Assembly: GCA_947044405.1 (NCBI GenBank)
Contig: CAMRHE010000054.1
Location: forward strand, 5,967,501-6,031,500
Direction of reading: 5' to 3'
Source: Leptodactylus fallax
Lineage: Eukaryota; Chordata; Amphibia; Anura; Leptodactylidae
DNA: 64,000 nt
Shown here: positions 12,191-23,142 of the stretch, in pieces
Numbering within the stretch: the stretch's first letter is position 1
How the letters are laid out: each line of letters starts with the position of its first letter
The notes under the pieces: model-generated
What the model saw: only the letters and a program-made list of their open reading frames with translations
Told to the model about the DNA's origin: nothing
The model's database searches: none
Position numbers and translations under genes: made by a program

Positions 12191-12464
12191 CATACTCACC
12201 TGTCCCCAGCACCCCGTTGTCGCCTGCCTGTGTCTGTTTGGTCTCATGGCAGCGCCTCATTTCTGGAAATCCTGTACCTAATTGGTCTTAGCGGTCACAT
12301 GAGATGCAAGACTCCCTGCAGGAAGGCGCCGGCACGAGACTGAATGGACACTGGCAGCGGACAACGGAGTGCTGGGGACAGGTGAGTATGTTTTTTTATT
12401 TATTTTTTATTTTACACCTCCTGCCAGGAACTTGGGTTGCGCAATTCCTGGACATCCTCTTCAA
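12095..12464. mobile_element. T2-type MITE with internal poly(A) tract
   Basis: The left end reads TTAATAGAGGTTGTC and the right end reads CCTGGACATCCTCTTCAA, a mutated inverted partner. A 38-base A tract lies at 12152-12189. On either side of the centre are inverted copies of GGTGAGTATG (minus strand at 12191-12200, plus strand at 12381-12390), each preceded by GGGGACA. An abutting MITE terminus (CCAGACAACCCCTTAA) lies immediately to the left. Confidence 0.65.
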
Positions 12465-13008
12465 AGTATTTATCCATCTTTCTAATATTGATGGCCTGTG
12501 CTTAGGATAGGCCAGAAATATTACATCGGCGATGTAATGATGATCTACAGGTAATGGTAACAATTCTAGGAGCCACGCTGTTCACTTGCAATACAGGGCA
12601 TAGCAGTAGGTTTAGGTAGTACAGTGGTGCACGTTATGGCAGGTGAGCAGCATGGCACCCAACATGTTATTACCTTTAGCCGCCATGTCTCGTAACGCTG
12701 ATCTGCAGGGGTCCTGATGGTGGGCCCCTAGAAGCAATTCCACTGGTGGGCCCTAGACATCCCAGTCCGACACTGGATGACAGAGAAGGTGGAGACGATG
12801 ATTTCCACAATCTGGGAATGACCGTTTGAGCAGCAACTAGTATAGCCTACGGGTAAGTCGACCAATCCGTTATTTTTTTTATACAGATTGGTAGCAGACA
12901 GATACCAGGTGCAAGTGTGAACCTAGCATCAGCTGCTGAGAAGAGGGGGGTGTCAAACTCCCACTAATCTGATAATGATGATCTTTAGCTGAGCCTCTAA
13001 GGTTGAGG

Positions 13009-13368
13009 TCCCACGTTGCGGAAACGCAGCTTTTTTTGTTGCAGATTTTGCTGTGGTTTTTTAAACCAAAGCCAGGAGTAGATTGAACAGAATGTAGTAT
13101 AAGTACTTCCTATTTTAAAAAAAACCCTGAGGAAAAAAGAAACGCATTGTGTTATTTTCTGCAGTGTTTTTTATTGCGATTTCGCAGAGTTTCACTCTGC
13201 AGACTTTCTGCCCTTATTATACCTGTGTGGAAAACGCTACCTTTTCTGCTGGTATAATTGACATGGTGCGATTTTTTTTGCAGTGTGTGGATAGGATTAG
13301 CCAGAATCCCATCCACTTTTCAGGTACTGTAAAATGCCACATTTTCGCAACGTGGGGCCCCAGCCTAA
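13009..13368. mobile_element. MITE-like element, GCAACGTGGGG family, both ends present
   Basis: The left terminus GAGGTCCCACGTTGCGGAAA and the right terminus CGCAACGTGGGGCCCCAGCC are inverted copies. The interior is non-coding and includes TGCAGTGTTTTTTATTGCG. A partial second copy lies at 13670-13872, ending GATGTGGGGCGCCAGCCTAA. Short open frames through both are chance. Confidence 0.65.
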
Positions 13369-13872
13369 AAGACAAAGGGTTTATCCACACAACAGTGAAA
13401 AATGGACATGTGACGTTTTAGCAATATCCGTCACACGTCTGTTTCGCATTCAGTGTGTTTTATTCATATTTTCGTCTTTTTGATGGTCCATTTTTCACGG
13501 CCCTCAAAAAAAAACAGACATGCACCATCTTTGTCCATGGTATTTGAATAGACCCATTGAAAATCATGTTTCCAAAACAGTCATCACATGGCCATTGTTC
13601 ACTGACATGTGAATAAGGGCTGTCTGTGCACATGTATGGACATACACAGTATGGCTGTACACATAAGGCTTAAGGCTGTGTATTTGTTTCAGATTTTGAT
13701 GTGGTTTCTTGAACTAAAGCCAGAAGTAAATTTAGCAGAAGGTAAAAGTATAAGTGCTTCCTATCTATCACCCATTCCTTTTGTAACCATTCTTCCCTTT
13801 GGCTCAAAAAAACCGCAACAAAATCTGCAACAAAAAATCTGTGTTTCCGTGATGTGGGGCGCCAGCCTAAAT
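13369..13872. repeat. Unclassified repeat plus partial GCAACGTGG-family copy
   Basis: At 13388-13600 an inverted pair AGTGAAAAATGGACATG and CATTTTTCACGG resembles sequence near 59160-59320. From 13670 a partial copy of the MITE family described at 13009-13368 runs to about 13872. No coding content. Confidence 0.45.
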
Positions 13873-14064
13873 GTTGCAACATGCTGGCAAAACACTTGAT
13901 AGGTTGTAATTTAAAACCACTAGGTGGCAGTAGAAAGACACATATTCAGTAACATATTATATTGTGACCTGATTAGCAAAATCATGATTCAAAAAAGAGT
14001 CTTCTTGGAACACACATATCTGGACAAGTCCAGCCAAGAGGGAAGTTAAGAAATGACACATCTG

Positions 14065-14330
14065 TATATGCAGAGGTATCAAATTCAATGACAATGACAA
14101 ACATTTGTAATGCGCTTTTCTCACAGAGACTCAAAACTCAGGGAGCATCGTGGACTAGGGGAGTTAGCTTATCCCCAACACCCACAAGGGTCAGTTGTTT
14201 GTACGGGAATCTATGAGTTTATTTTTGGCATGTGGGAGGAAATCGGAGTACCTGGCGGAAACCCATGCAAAACATGTGGAGAAAACTCCTTGCAGACGTT
14301 GCATCAGTCAGTCATTAAAGACTGCATAAG
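14065..14330. repeat. Unclassified interspersed repeat (GGAAACCCA type)
   Basis: The stretch TGTGGGAGGAAATCGGAGTA, followed by CCTGGCGGAAACCCATGCAA, matches a repeat I know from fish and frog genomes. Its class is not identified here and the ends are not visible. Confidence 0.45.
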
Positions 14331-15211
14331 GTATATTTTCTGGACCATGGCTTGATTCATTGTAGATGCAGATCTGCAGATACAGTAAGCCTTCTTTGTT
14401 ACTTTTACTCAAGCATAGAGCTGAGATAGGTCGCATTCACAGTGTTTTTTTGTGTGGCAGGGGGCAGATGCATTTTGTCAGATACCATTTTTTAATATGT
14501 ACTCCATTATTTCGATGTAAAAGTTAAAAAATAGTGGAGTATGAATTAACCAGCTGATGGTAAACAGCCAAAGTATATGGTTTGCCTTACTAGTGTGAAC
14601 AGTGTGAACAATTCAGCGGAACTGGATTTGTTATTTGGCAGAATATCAAATGTGTATTACATCTTAAGTGTAAAAAGTAGACTTTTATAAGATTTGCTAC
14701 ACAAAGTTTACATGAAAGTTTTGGCCTGGTTGTCTATGCAGAAGACTGATATAAGTCACTACTGTAGACTGACTGAAATAAAACTATTTTTGATCTTGTG
14801 TAGCTGTTATTTTGCTGTTAAGCGTTAAATTTAATAATGGTGATCATCATCCCTCCAGTATAGGGTCAATCCTAAACAACACCCCATATCTTTGCTTCCT
14901 GGATGTCTGTGAGAACAACATTGGGGTGAAGGGCAGGATAATGTGTTTACTGTAGTCACAACAGAATTTTGAATGGACTTACGTTTGCCATACATTTTAG
15001 ATAGCTGTTGGCCACATGCTCCTTTGACGACTCCTCTGGCAGAAAAGTATCTTCCTTAAGAACAGAAGGATCAGGCATGTTGCATTCTAATGCCAGATTC
15101 TTTTTTCCCACTGATATCTACCACTGGAGGAGAGTCAGAAGATCCCTATACACTTTAGATGTCCAGCTGGACTCCCACTCGCTAGGTTCAGTGACTTTTA
15201 TCTAATGTGTA
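14331..15211. other. No gene or recognised repeat
   Basis: AT-rich, apparently single-copy DNA. Confidence 0.5.
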
Positions 15212-15520
15212 TGTCCACCTTAAATGGGTTGTGCAGACACTTTTCCCCTATCCACAGGACAAGGAATAAGTGTCCAATCACTGGGGGCCCAGACAGCAGG
15301 TCCCCAAGTGACAATTCATCCATGAGTACTGAATAATGATATGCAGCCGCTGTAGCTGCTTATATTTTTTATGTAAGCAGATAACATTGTTTATGTGACA
15401 AACTTCCAGGACCCCTGGCTGCGGTCATTTTCAGGTGTTTTCCTCAGGGAGAATGTGCTGTCTAAGCCTTGATCACAGGTGACTTGAAGAGCATGTAATG
15501 TAATATTCAGGACCATGTTA
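15212..15520. mobile_element. T2-type MITE fragment
   Basis: The left part reads TTAAATGGGTTGTGCAGACA, followed by CCCTATCCACAGGACAAGG and CACTGGGGGCCC, typical of frog foldback MITEs. No clear right terminus. Confidence 0.45.
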
Positions 15521-16286
15521 AGACTCTTTCATTGATGTGTTTCTTTTAAGAAGGATTTGGAATTGTTTTTGCAGACTTTAATCCCTACAACTATAAGGGC
15601 ATATTCTGCTATATCTTTAATTTTAGTATCTCAGTGATGTTTTAAACAAGCGGATGATAATGCAGGTCATGTATAAAAAGTGCTGTTATGGATTGTTGTA
15701 AGTGTATTTTGATCAAAATGGTACAATGACCGAAATGTATTAAATGACAATTTTCCAACAACAACAAATAGATTTCCTATAGCACTTCCTTATGTCCTTA
15801 CTTTATTCACTAGATTTGGTGAATGAAATGGTGCAAAGTACTTTCTGAAATGCACACAAAAAGGAACTCTTGTAAGGAGTCTTATATTTCTCACAAATCA
15901 TGAGACATTATGTGAAAACATCTCACTGACGGGGCATTTTTTGTTGGCTATTTTTCCATTTCAAAGGTCACATAGCAGCAACAGTTTTATAAATGACATC
16001 CTATTTATGTTTATAATGATAAAAATTACAAGGAATAACTTGGAGGATAAGGAAAATCTTTGTTTACTCAATGATCATTAGTTTAGACTAGATTTCGGGT
16101 ATTTATGGGACACATTAAATCTACACAAGTCATATGCAAAAATAGAGAGCAGATAATTACAATATGATAGTATAAATACACAATTTTGCAGTTATAAACT
16201 AGGTTTATAGGACCATAGCAGTTGTTGAATGATGCAAGGCAATTTATAAAATGACGTTAATGTTTATTTATAAATTTAGTTATTTA
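15521..16286. other. No gene or recognised repeat
   Basis: AT-rich DNA between a MITE fragment and the Tc1-like element. No domain-bearing open frame. Confidence 0.5.
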
Positions 16287-17782
16287 CACTACCGTTCAAA
16301 TGTTTAGGGTCACTTAGAAATTTCCTTATTTTTGAAAGAAAAGCACAGTTTTTTTCAATGAAGATAACATTAAATGAATCAGAAATACACTCTATGCATT
16401 GTTAATGTGGTAAATGACTATTCTAGCTGCAAACGTCTGGTTTTTAATGCAATATCTACATAGGTGTATAGAGGCCCATTTCCAGCAACCATCACTCCAG
16501 TGTTCTAATGGTACATTGTGTTTGCTAACTGTGTAAGAAGGCTAATGGATGTTTAGAAAACCCTTGAAAACCCTTGTGCAAGTATGTTAGCACAGCTGAA
16601 TACAGTTTTGCTGGTTAGAGAAGCTATAAAACTGACCTTCCTTTGAGCTAGTTGAGAATCTGGAGCATTACATTTGTTGGTTCGGTTAAACTCTCAAAAT
16701 GGCCAGAAAAAGAGAACTTTCATGTGAAACTCGACAATCTATTCTAGTTCTTAGAAATGAAGGCTGTTCCATGCGAGAAATTGCCAAGAAACTGAAGATT
16801 TCCTACAACGGTGTGTACTACTCCCTTCAGAGGACAGCACAAACAGGCTCTAACCAGAGTAGAAAGAGTAGTGGGAGGCCCCGCTGCACAACTGAGCAAC
16901 AAGACAAGTACATTAGAGTCTCTAGTTTGAGAAATCAACGCCTCACAGGTCCTCAACTGGAAGCTTCATTAAATAGTACCTGCAAAACGCCAGTGTCAAC
17001 GTCTACAGTGAAGAGGCGACTCAGGGATGCTGGCCTTCAGGGCAGAGTGGCCAAGAAAAGACATATCTGAGACTGGCTAATAAAAGGAAAAGATTAATAT
17101 GGGCAAAAGAACACAGACATTGGACAGAGGAAGATTGGAAAAAAGTGTTATGGACAGACGAATTGAAGTTTGAGGTGTTTGGATCACACAGAAGAACATT
17201 TGTGAGACACAGAACATCTTAAAAGATGCTGGAAGAGTGCCTGACGCCATCTGTCAAGCATGTTGGAGGTAATGTGATGGTCTGGGGTTGCTTTGGTGCT
17301 GGTAAAGTGGGAGATTTGTACAAGGTAAAAGGGATTTTGAATAAGGAAGGCTATCATCCATTTTGCAACGCCATGCCATACCCTGTGGACAGCGCTTGAT
17401 TGGAGCCAATTTTATCCTACAACAGGACAATGACCCAAAGCACACCTCCAAATTATGCAAGAACTATTTAGGGAAGAAGCAGGCAGCTGGTATTCTATCT
17501 GTAATGGAGTGGCCAGCGCAGTCACCAGATCTCAACCCCATTGAGCTGTTGTGGGAGCAGCTTGACCGTATAGTACGCAAAAAGTGCCCATCAAGCCAAT
17601 CCAACGAAAGCAAAGTTTGAAGGAGAAAATTATTATTTCAAATAAAAATCATTATTTCTAACCTTGTCAATATCTTGACTATCTTTTCTATTCATTTTGC
17701 AACTCATTTGATAAATAAAAGTGTGAGTTTTTATGGAAAACACAAAATTGTCTGGGTAATCCCAAACTTTTGAACGGTAGTG
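16287..17782 (+). mobile_element. Tc1-like transposon, copy 1
   Basis: The left terminus CACTACCGTTCAAATGTTTA and the right terminus AAACTTTTGAACGGTAGTG are inverted repeats flanked by TA at 16285-16286 and 17783-17784, as expected for Tc1/mariner cut-and-paste transposons. A second copy lies at 55308-56890. Relative to that copy this one lacks about 120 bp near the transposase C-terminus (around 17605). Similar elements occur in fishes and frogs. Confidence 0.95.
16699..17620 (+). pseudogene. Tc1-like transposase, frameshifted (copy 1)
   Basis: The start codon at 16699 opens a 123-residue frame with the paired-type helix-turn-helix DNA-binding domain (MARKRELSCETRQSI, SMREIAKKLKISYNGVYYSL), the GRPR linker and a second helix-turn-helix region. 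At about 17060 a small deletion, judged against copy 2, breaks the frame. The catalytic domain continues in other frames: the first Asp in WTDEL (about 17155), a stop near 17219, the second Asp in DNDPKHTS (about 17430) and the Glu in NPIELLWE (about 17540), the DD34E triad of Tc1. About 40 codons before the conserved end (ESKV) are deleted. Not functional. Confidence 0.93.
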
Positions 17783-17784
17783 TA

Positions 17785-18239
17785 TTAGGTTTTGCTTTTT
17801 TGGTTATGTATTTACAACATATTTGACATCTCTGTCCAGAGATCATCACCATTCACATCAGTTCCTGTCCCCAATAGGGCTCATAAACTAAAAAGCAGAC
17901 ATATATTTAATAATGCTTATACAGCTTCAGTGATTGTAGGCCATTCCTCCTGAGTCAATGAACATGTTGTGAATGGAAAGAGGGGAATACACTGTCAAAC
18001 ACCTATCATGGTGGCTTATCTGTCCAGAGAACAAAAGGATCAATCAATTCAACATGACTGATCCTTCTTTGCCCTGACATCATCTGTTGGGGAAGAGTGG
18101 ATGTTAATTTTTTTTTTTTTTTTTTTCTAACCAAACGGAATTGGTAAAAAAAAAAGTCTGGTATCTACTCCTAAGTAATTTGAGATTTAAGTACCCAAAA
18201 ATGTACACCAAGCTGCCAATTAATTGGCTAAAAAGTGCA
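17785..18239. other. No gene or recognised repeat
   Basis: Contains a T run at about 18108-18126 and an A run at 18147-18154; otherwise unremarkable. Confidence 0.5.
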
Positions 18240-18592
18240 TTTAAATTTAGGGGTTGTCTGGAGAGGAAATTTTTGTTAAAAGGCTCAGGTAAAAAACAAC
18301 AATGAAACAGTATTTCATCAATCCTCTGCTGCTCCCATTCTCTGGTAGCCTTTATTTTATGGTTGCCCTCAGCGCACACAAAATGCTGCTCAAAAAATCA
18401 ATAGCTTGGGTGAGTCAAAACTGTAGCCAGTGATTGGCTAAGTGATCATTTCCTGTGTGTCAAGAGGAAAGTAAAGAGCAGCAGGGGATCAGACACTGTC
18501 AGAAAAGGAGTGGTAAGAAATCACTTCTTTCATGTTTCTACCAATTTTGAGCCAGTTGGCAAAAATCTATCCTCATTGGACAATCCCTTTAA
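18240..18592. mobile_element. T2-type MITE
   Basis: The left end TTTAGGGGTTGTCTGGAGAG and the right end ATTGGACAATCCCTTTAA form a degraded inverted repeat; TTAA lies at 18589-18592. Non-coding. Confidence 0.6.
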
Positions 18593-19560
18593 TAATATCT
18601 GAAACACCTAACGTAGACTTAATAGCTAGTAGTTTATGTCCATGTAAATTATAATATACTATAAATACACTCCATGAAACTGCTAGGATATTTTGCTGAG
18701 AAATTAAACACTGATGTAGCCTACTGTAGCATATGTCATACCCATTGATTTGAAGAACCAGTCTTGACTCTCAACATTTTCCCTGTTTTGAACCCCTCTA
18801 CCTCCTCTAAAAGTTCAGCAGGTAATAAATAGGACATATTAAATGAAGGTGTCTAAACAGATTTATCAATTAATTATTCCTTCTTTATCTTGAAGGTGTA
18901 AAGTTGACTAGAAATATTTATGGGAGGCATTTACAAAGACCAGAGCATCCTAGTTGTAATCAGAGACTTCCACGACCAGCTTTGGGTCAGTCCCGAGACA
19001 GCTACTGTTTCTGCTAGACATCATATTTAATAGCTTTGAGATTACATTTAGTCTTAAGTGCTGAGCTGTTTACACTGGGAACTGTTGTTTTATTCTAGAC
19101 CTGCAGGAAATAATAAACTGTTATATGTGTGACAACATCCATATATTCACAAAGTTGAAAAAGACAAATACTGGTAAACAATGGTATTTGTACAAATTAC
19201 CTGGGAACTCTGCAACTTGGACTTTTTCAGTGGACAGTAGGAAATGATTTTCGACAAGTTGTATAGATTTTGTGTAGGCATAATATGTTATGACTGAGCA
19301 ATTTAATTATGGTTTAGAGCCGTGTATTGCTTTCATACCTGCTAATAAATACTGATCTTAAAAATGTATGGGAAATCTGTAATTCATCAAAACATACAAA
19401 ATTAATTTATTCTAAAATAAGAATACATAAAAGGAAAAAAGGAAGCTCAACAGCAGATGAAAGTAAGGTCAGTCTAAATTTTGGGAAAGCTGTGTGCTAG
19501 CTACACTGCTGGGACACAAAGTGGCAGATTTCATGTTAAATATATTAAGCTGCAATCGAT
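18593..19560. other. No gene or recognised repeat
   Basis: Repeat-poor AT-rich DNA. One of the quieter blocks upstream of BMP5. Confidence 0.5.
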
Positions 19561-19790
19561 GACCTTTTGGGGATTCCGTACCCCATTCCACTTTTTCTGC
19601 AAGCAGGACTTTTCTCTCAGCATTTTTCAGGCGGAAACCCGGCAGACACCATTATAGTTTATGGAGTCCGCGGGTTTCCGTGAGTAACTGCTTTTAAGCA
19701 GATTGGGTTTCCGTTTTTTGGGTCCCCAAGCGGATCTAAAGAACGGAAACCCCAATGCAGGTGTGAACCTAGAGTCAGCTGTTCACACCT
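19561..19790. mobile_element. Foldback fragment with GTGAACCTAG end
   Basis: Inverted stretches (GGCGGAAACCCGGCAGACAC against GGTTTCCG and GGAAACC motifs) end at GCAGGTGTGAACCTAGAGTC, the terminus type of the outermost element at 8067-12929. Confidence 0.45.
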
Positions 19791-20439
19791 GAAGTGCCTC
19801 TGCTCAAAGTACTATACCGTGTTTGAAGACAGAAGCAGTTTCCTATATGCCCTATACAACAAGCCAAGTGCCAGTACTGTTGCTGAGCTCCCATATGGTG
19901 CTATCTTTATATAGCATTTGGGCCTGTCTGCATCCGCTGCAATCATAGCTTCCTCTGACACCAGGTAATGTGACTTCTCTTTCAGATATGGAAACCATTC
20001 ACATGGGTTACGAGCTTGCATATTTTGGCCAAAATATTAAAGGTGGTTATCCAAGGAGTAATAAAGCTTACCAGTGCATTCCCTGCAGTGACTACCTGAG
20101 TTTTCATAAAAAGTTAAACATTTGCATTGACTGACTGGGCAGTCTGTTCTCTGACTGTTTAACCCTTTATACATGGTGTTATATCAGTTTTTCTGCTGCT
20201 AATAGCCCCATTATGGCTGTAGTACATTTAGCATTTCTGTCCCGTGTGGCGGTGTACAATAAAGAGTAGTCTGCCCCAATCCATTACTACTTCTACTGGC
20301 TTCTTTACATGTAGTTCTGACAGGAGTAACTGTAAAATAGCAAATGTCATCACACTATGGTATATATTAGATATGGGTTTTTAAACAGCTTTAACATATA
20401 TAGATATATGACTTTCACACAGTAGGGTACTGCTACATG
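19791..20439. other. No gene or recognised repeat
   Basis: No coding or repeat signature seen. Confidence 0.45.
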
Positions 20440-21060
20440 TGCTGTTTCTTCTCACATGTGTGCATTTTTTGAAACCACACAGGTGGTTTGTATTTTATAT
20501 CACTGTTAGTCATTCGCGTAGAAAAAAATAACGTGTTAATGCAAGTAATAGCAGCATGTGTAATAACACCCTAAGACATATGCTGCTCGCACGACTAGAT
20601 ACTAGCTGCACACATTCTACTTACAGATTAGATACATGCTGCATACAAGCAGCTTAAACATCAGATATGTGCCTCAGACAGGCCATTCATGCTGCTTACA
20701 CACTGGACATACACCACCTACATACTATATGATGCTCCTTAATGGCCTATATTCTTCTCATTTGTTTGACACATGACACCCAAAACTGAGTATATGCTGT
20801 TTACACATTTGACCCACCATGTATACATGAATACAGTGAATAATTGTTAGTTGCATATTATAAAAATGCTGCTTAAAGATACATGTAGAGTATCTCATAC
20901 ATTGGACACATGGCACTTATTTATTGCATTTATATTGCACATACTCTAAAATCACTTGTACAGTGAACTTGCGCTACTTCTACAGTGCTCACAAATGATA
21001 TACATGTTGCACACACCCCAGACACAGATGCTTCTCATATGTTAGATATATGGATCTCAA
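20440..21060. repeat. Degenerate tandem array built on ACACATGCTGC-like words
   Basis: The words TAGATACATGCTGCATACA, CATGCTGCTTACACACTGGAC, ATATGATGCTCC and ATATGCTGTTTACACATTTGA recur about every 30-40 bp in loose order. The pattern suggests a strongly decayed minisatellite. The period is irregular and I cannot define a consensus with confidence. Confidence 0.5.
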
Positions 21061-21204
21061 TGATGACTGATACAAACAGAAAGTACTCAATTTGTGTCAG
21101 TCATTGGGACAAATTTATTAAAGGGGTTGTCCAGGATAAATATATATTTTTTTAAATTATGCTGGGGAGGTGAAAAAAATATAAAAAAAAACCATACTCA
21201 CCTG

Positions 21205-22329
21205 CAGGGCTGTTTTAACCCATTAGTGGGCCCAGTGCAAAAGTTTCATAAGCGGGCCCCCCATCACCACCACTTAAACATACCTGACCCACCAAAATTA
21301 AAATGGACCCCACATAGTATAATTCCTTCTTACTGCCCCTATACAATATAAGTGGCCATTCCCCTGCACTTATAAATAGTAGTCCCACCTTATAAATAAT
21401 AGTTCCTGTTCACAGGTAACTGCACCCTTATCAATAATAATTATAAGCCGGTCATTATTTATATGCAGGGACTATTATTTAAAAGGGGGACTAAGATTCC
21501 TAGCTTATAAATAGTAATGCCCCCTTATAAATAAGGGTCCCTGCTTGTAAATAGTGTCCCTTATCAGTAATTGTCCCTCCTTATAAATAATAGTGCCCAT
21601 TATTACTAATAGTTCTCCCTTCTAAATAGTTCCCTCTTATAAATAATAATCCCCATTATCAATAATAGCCCCTCCTTTATAAATAATAGTACTACCGTAT
21701 AGTTCCCCATTTATAACTAATAGCCCCCCTCCCTGTTATAAATAAAAGTTCCCCTTTATTTATAATGAAGGGAACTATTATTTATACAGGGAAATTATTA
21801 TTCATGAGGACTATTATTTATAAGGGAGAACTATTATGAAGGGGAAACTTATTTTTAAGGAGGTCTTTTTTAAGGGGGAACTATTGTATATAAGGGGAAA
21901 CTTTTATTTTTAAGGGAGCTATTATTTATAATATTTCCCCATTCTAATAATATTCTCCCCTTATAAATAATAGTTCCTCCCTTATAATAACAACGAAAAA
22001 CAGTAAATCTTATACCCACCTTACCCTGATCCCGAGGACTGGAGCAGCTAACATCTTATCCTCCACTCTGGTGCAGGTCCGGGCCCGGCACAGGTGACGC
22101 AATGCAGTGAAGTCATCACCTGTGCCAGAACATCATGCACAGACATCGCTGTAAGTCTTCTACGACAGAGCAAAGACTTTACAGCTCCTTGCTCTGTCAT
22201 AGGCTTCAACTGATACAGTTGTGAGTGGAGCTCTCCCAGGCAGAAAGTCTTGTGCCCGGATCTGGGGGCCATCGCAACCATAGGGCCCGATGCAAGTGCA
22301 CCGTTTGACCTATGGTTAAAGCGGCCTTG
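21205..22329. mobile_element. hAT-type non-autonomous element H2
   Basis: A perfect 8-bp duplication, CTCACCTG, flanks it at 21197-21204 and 22330-22337. The termini CAGGGCTGTTTTAACC and, reversed, CAAGGCCGCTTTAACC are inverted repeats; subterminal GGGCCCAGTGCAAAAG and GGGCCCGATGCAAG also pair. The middle is a minisatellite (21340-21985). No transposase. A related left end, CAGGACCATTTTAATACATT, occurs at 61224. Confidence 0.88.
21340..21985. repeat. Minisatellite of TTATAAATAATAG units that flips orientation
   Basis: Units of about 20 bp, CCCCTTATAAATAATAGT in consensus, run forward from about 21365 to 21760 with local reversals, then read reversed (GGGAACTATTATTTATA) from about 21770 to 21930, then forward again to 21985. 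It sits wholly within hAT element H2. Confidence 0.8.
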
Positions 22330-22698
22330 CTCACCTGTCCTCAGTGCTCCAGTGCCTCCCAGTGCGGTCCGGTCCTGCACTTGCATTCTTCCAGAGGAAA
22401 TCCCCACCTCACGTCAGCAGCCTAAGGAAGGGACCCAGGTGAAGTCACAGTCTGTGAGAACTTCCACAAAAGAAGACGGATCAGACCGCGCTGGGAGGAC
22501 ACCAGAGCACCAGCCACAAGGTGAGTATGTTTTTTTTTACATTTTTTTCAACTCCCCTGGCCTAATCAAAATAATATTTTAGCCTGGACAACCTCTTTAG
22601 GAATGGCATGTCATATGCCAGTCTTAATAAATGGCCCGACTGGCACAGGGAACGACATAGAAAGAATGATGAATTTCATTCCCCCTATTATGTCAGTT

Positions 22699-23142
22699 TT
22701 AAAGAGGACCTTTCACCACCTTCAGCAACTGCAGTTCTTAATAGGCGCTGCTCCACTGATCTTTGCACAACATTCTTTCTATAGCTTACATTGTCCATTC
22801 ACAAGCAATCATTGCAGTTAGTTTTGGTCCCTGATATGTGACTGTCAGGTGGGCAGTGTCAGGCAGGAGCAGGCAGAGCGATTCAGAGCTCCAATAAGAG
22901 GCAGCCAGTGTCAGAGATCAGAATCACACCCCTTGTCTGTTCCTGCCTGACACCACCCTCCTGACAGTGCAGATCCTAAATAGCATATCAGGGGCCAAAA
23001 CTAACAGTACTGATTGTTTGGAAATGTTTGGAACTACAGAAAAACTATGTCCAGAGTCCAACTGTGTCAGGATCAGTTGAGTAGTGCTTATTAAATAATG
23101 CAAGAGCTGAACATGGCAGAGGTGATGAAATGTTCTTTTTAA
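22699..23142. mobile_element. T2-type MITE, AGAGGACCTTTCACC subfamily, copy 1
   Basis: TTAA at 22699-22702 and 23139-23142 bound the ends TTAAAGAGGACCTTTCACCA and GTGATGAAATGTTCTTTTTA. The interior is a foldback centred on CAGTGTCAGGCAGGAGCAGG and its partner CCTGCCTGACACCACC. A second copy is at 33121-33489. Confidence 0.82.

Larger units (their letters stand above)
9140..12775. mobile_element. hAT-type non-autonomous element H1, with nested insertions
   Basis: A perfect 8-bp duplication, GATGACAG, flanks the element (9132-9139 and 12776-12783). The termini CAGGGTCGGACTGG and, reversed, CAGTGTCGGACTGG form the inverted repeat. CAG...CTG ends with 8-bp duplications are diagnostic of hAT transposons. 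No hAT transposase is visible inside. The interior holds an inverted splice-donor-like module (about 9310-9660), a T2-type MITE (9857-10263), a foldback element with a CR1 insertion (10284-11943) and another T2-type MITE (12095-12464). Confidence 0.88.
8552..12880 (-). mobile_element. 3' tail of an L1-like LINE, split by a hAT element
   Basis: A 21-bp target-site duplication with one mismatch (GACCAATCTGTTATTTTTT and following T's) lies at 8552-8572 and 12860-12880. Between the copies, the LINE-derived DNA is 8573-9131 plus 12784-12859; the rest is a later hAT insertion. On the minus strand it ends with AATAAA and a run of A's, as expected of an L1-type 3' end, so it is 5'-truncated and contains no reverse transcriptase. 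A second copy of the same tail, with its own duplication, lies at 28872-29601. Family assignment as L1-like rests on the poly(A) end and duplication length, not on protein. Confidence 0.65.
8067..12929. mobile_element. Outermost element of a five-level nest (GGGTTCACA-type termini)
   Basis: The left end reads GCTGGGTTCACATCTGCG (from about 8071) and the right end, reversed, reads GCTAGGTTCACACTTGCAC (to about 12929). Only about 480 bp on the left and 50 bp on the right belong to this element; the rest was inserted later. Related termini (GCAGGTGTGAACCTAG) occur at about 19758. It is non-coding and its superfamily is not identified. Confidence 0.5.
21118..22600. mobile_element. T2-type MITE split by hAT element H2
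   Basis: The left end TTAAAGGGGTTGTCCAGGAT and the right end GCCTGGACAACCTCTTTAG are inverted repeats; the right TTAA has become TTAG. Before insertion the MITE was about 350 bp. Its arms carry inverted GGTGAGTATG motifs, minus strand at 21193-21202 and plus strand at 22520-22529. The hAT element landed in the left motif. Confidence 0.85.
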
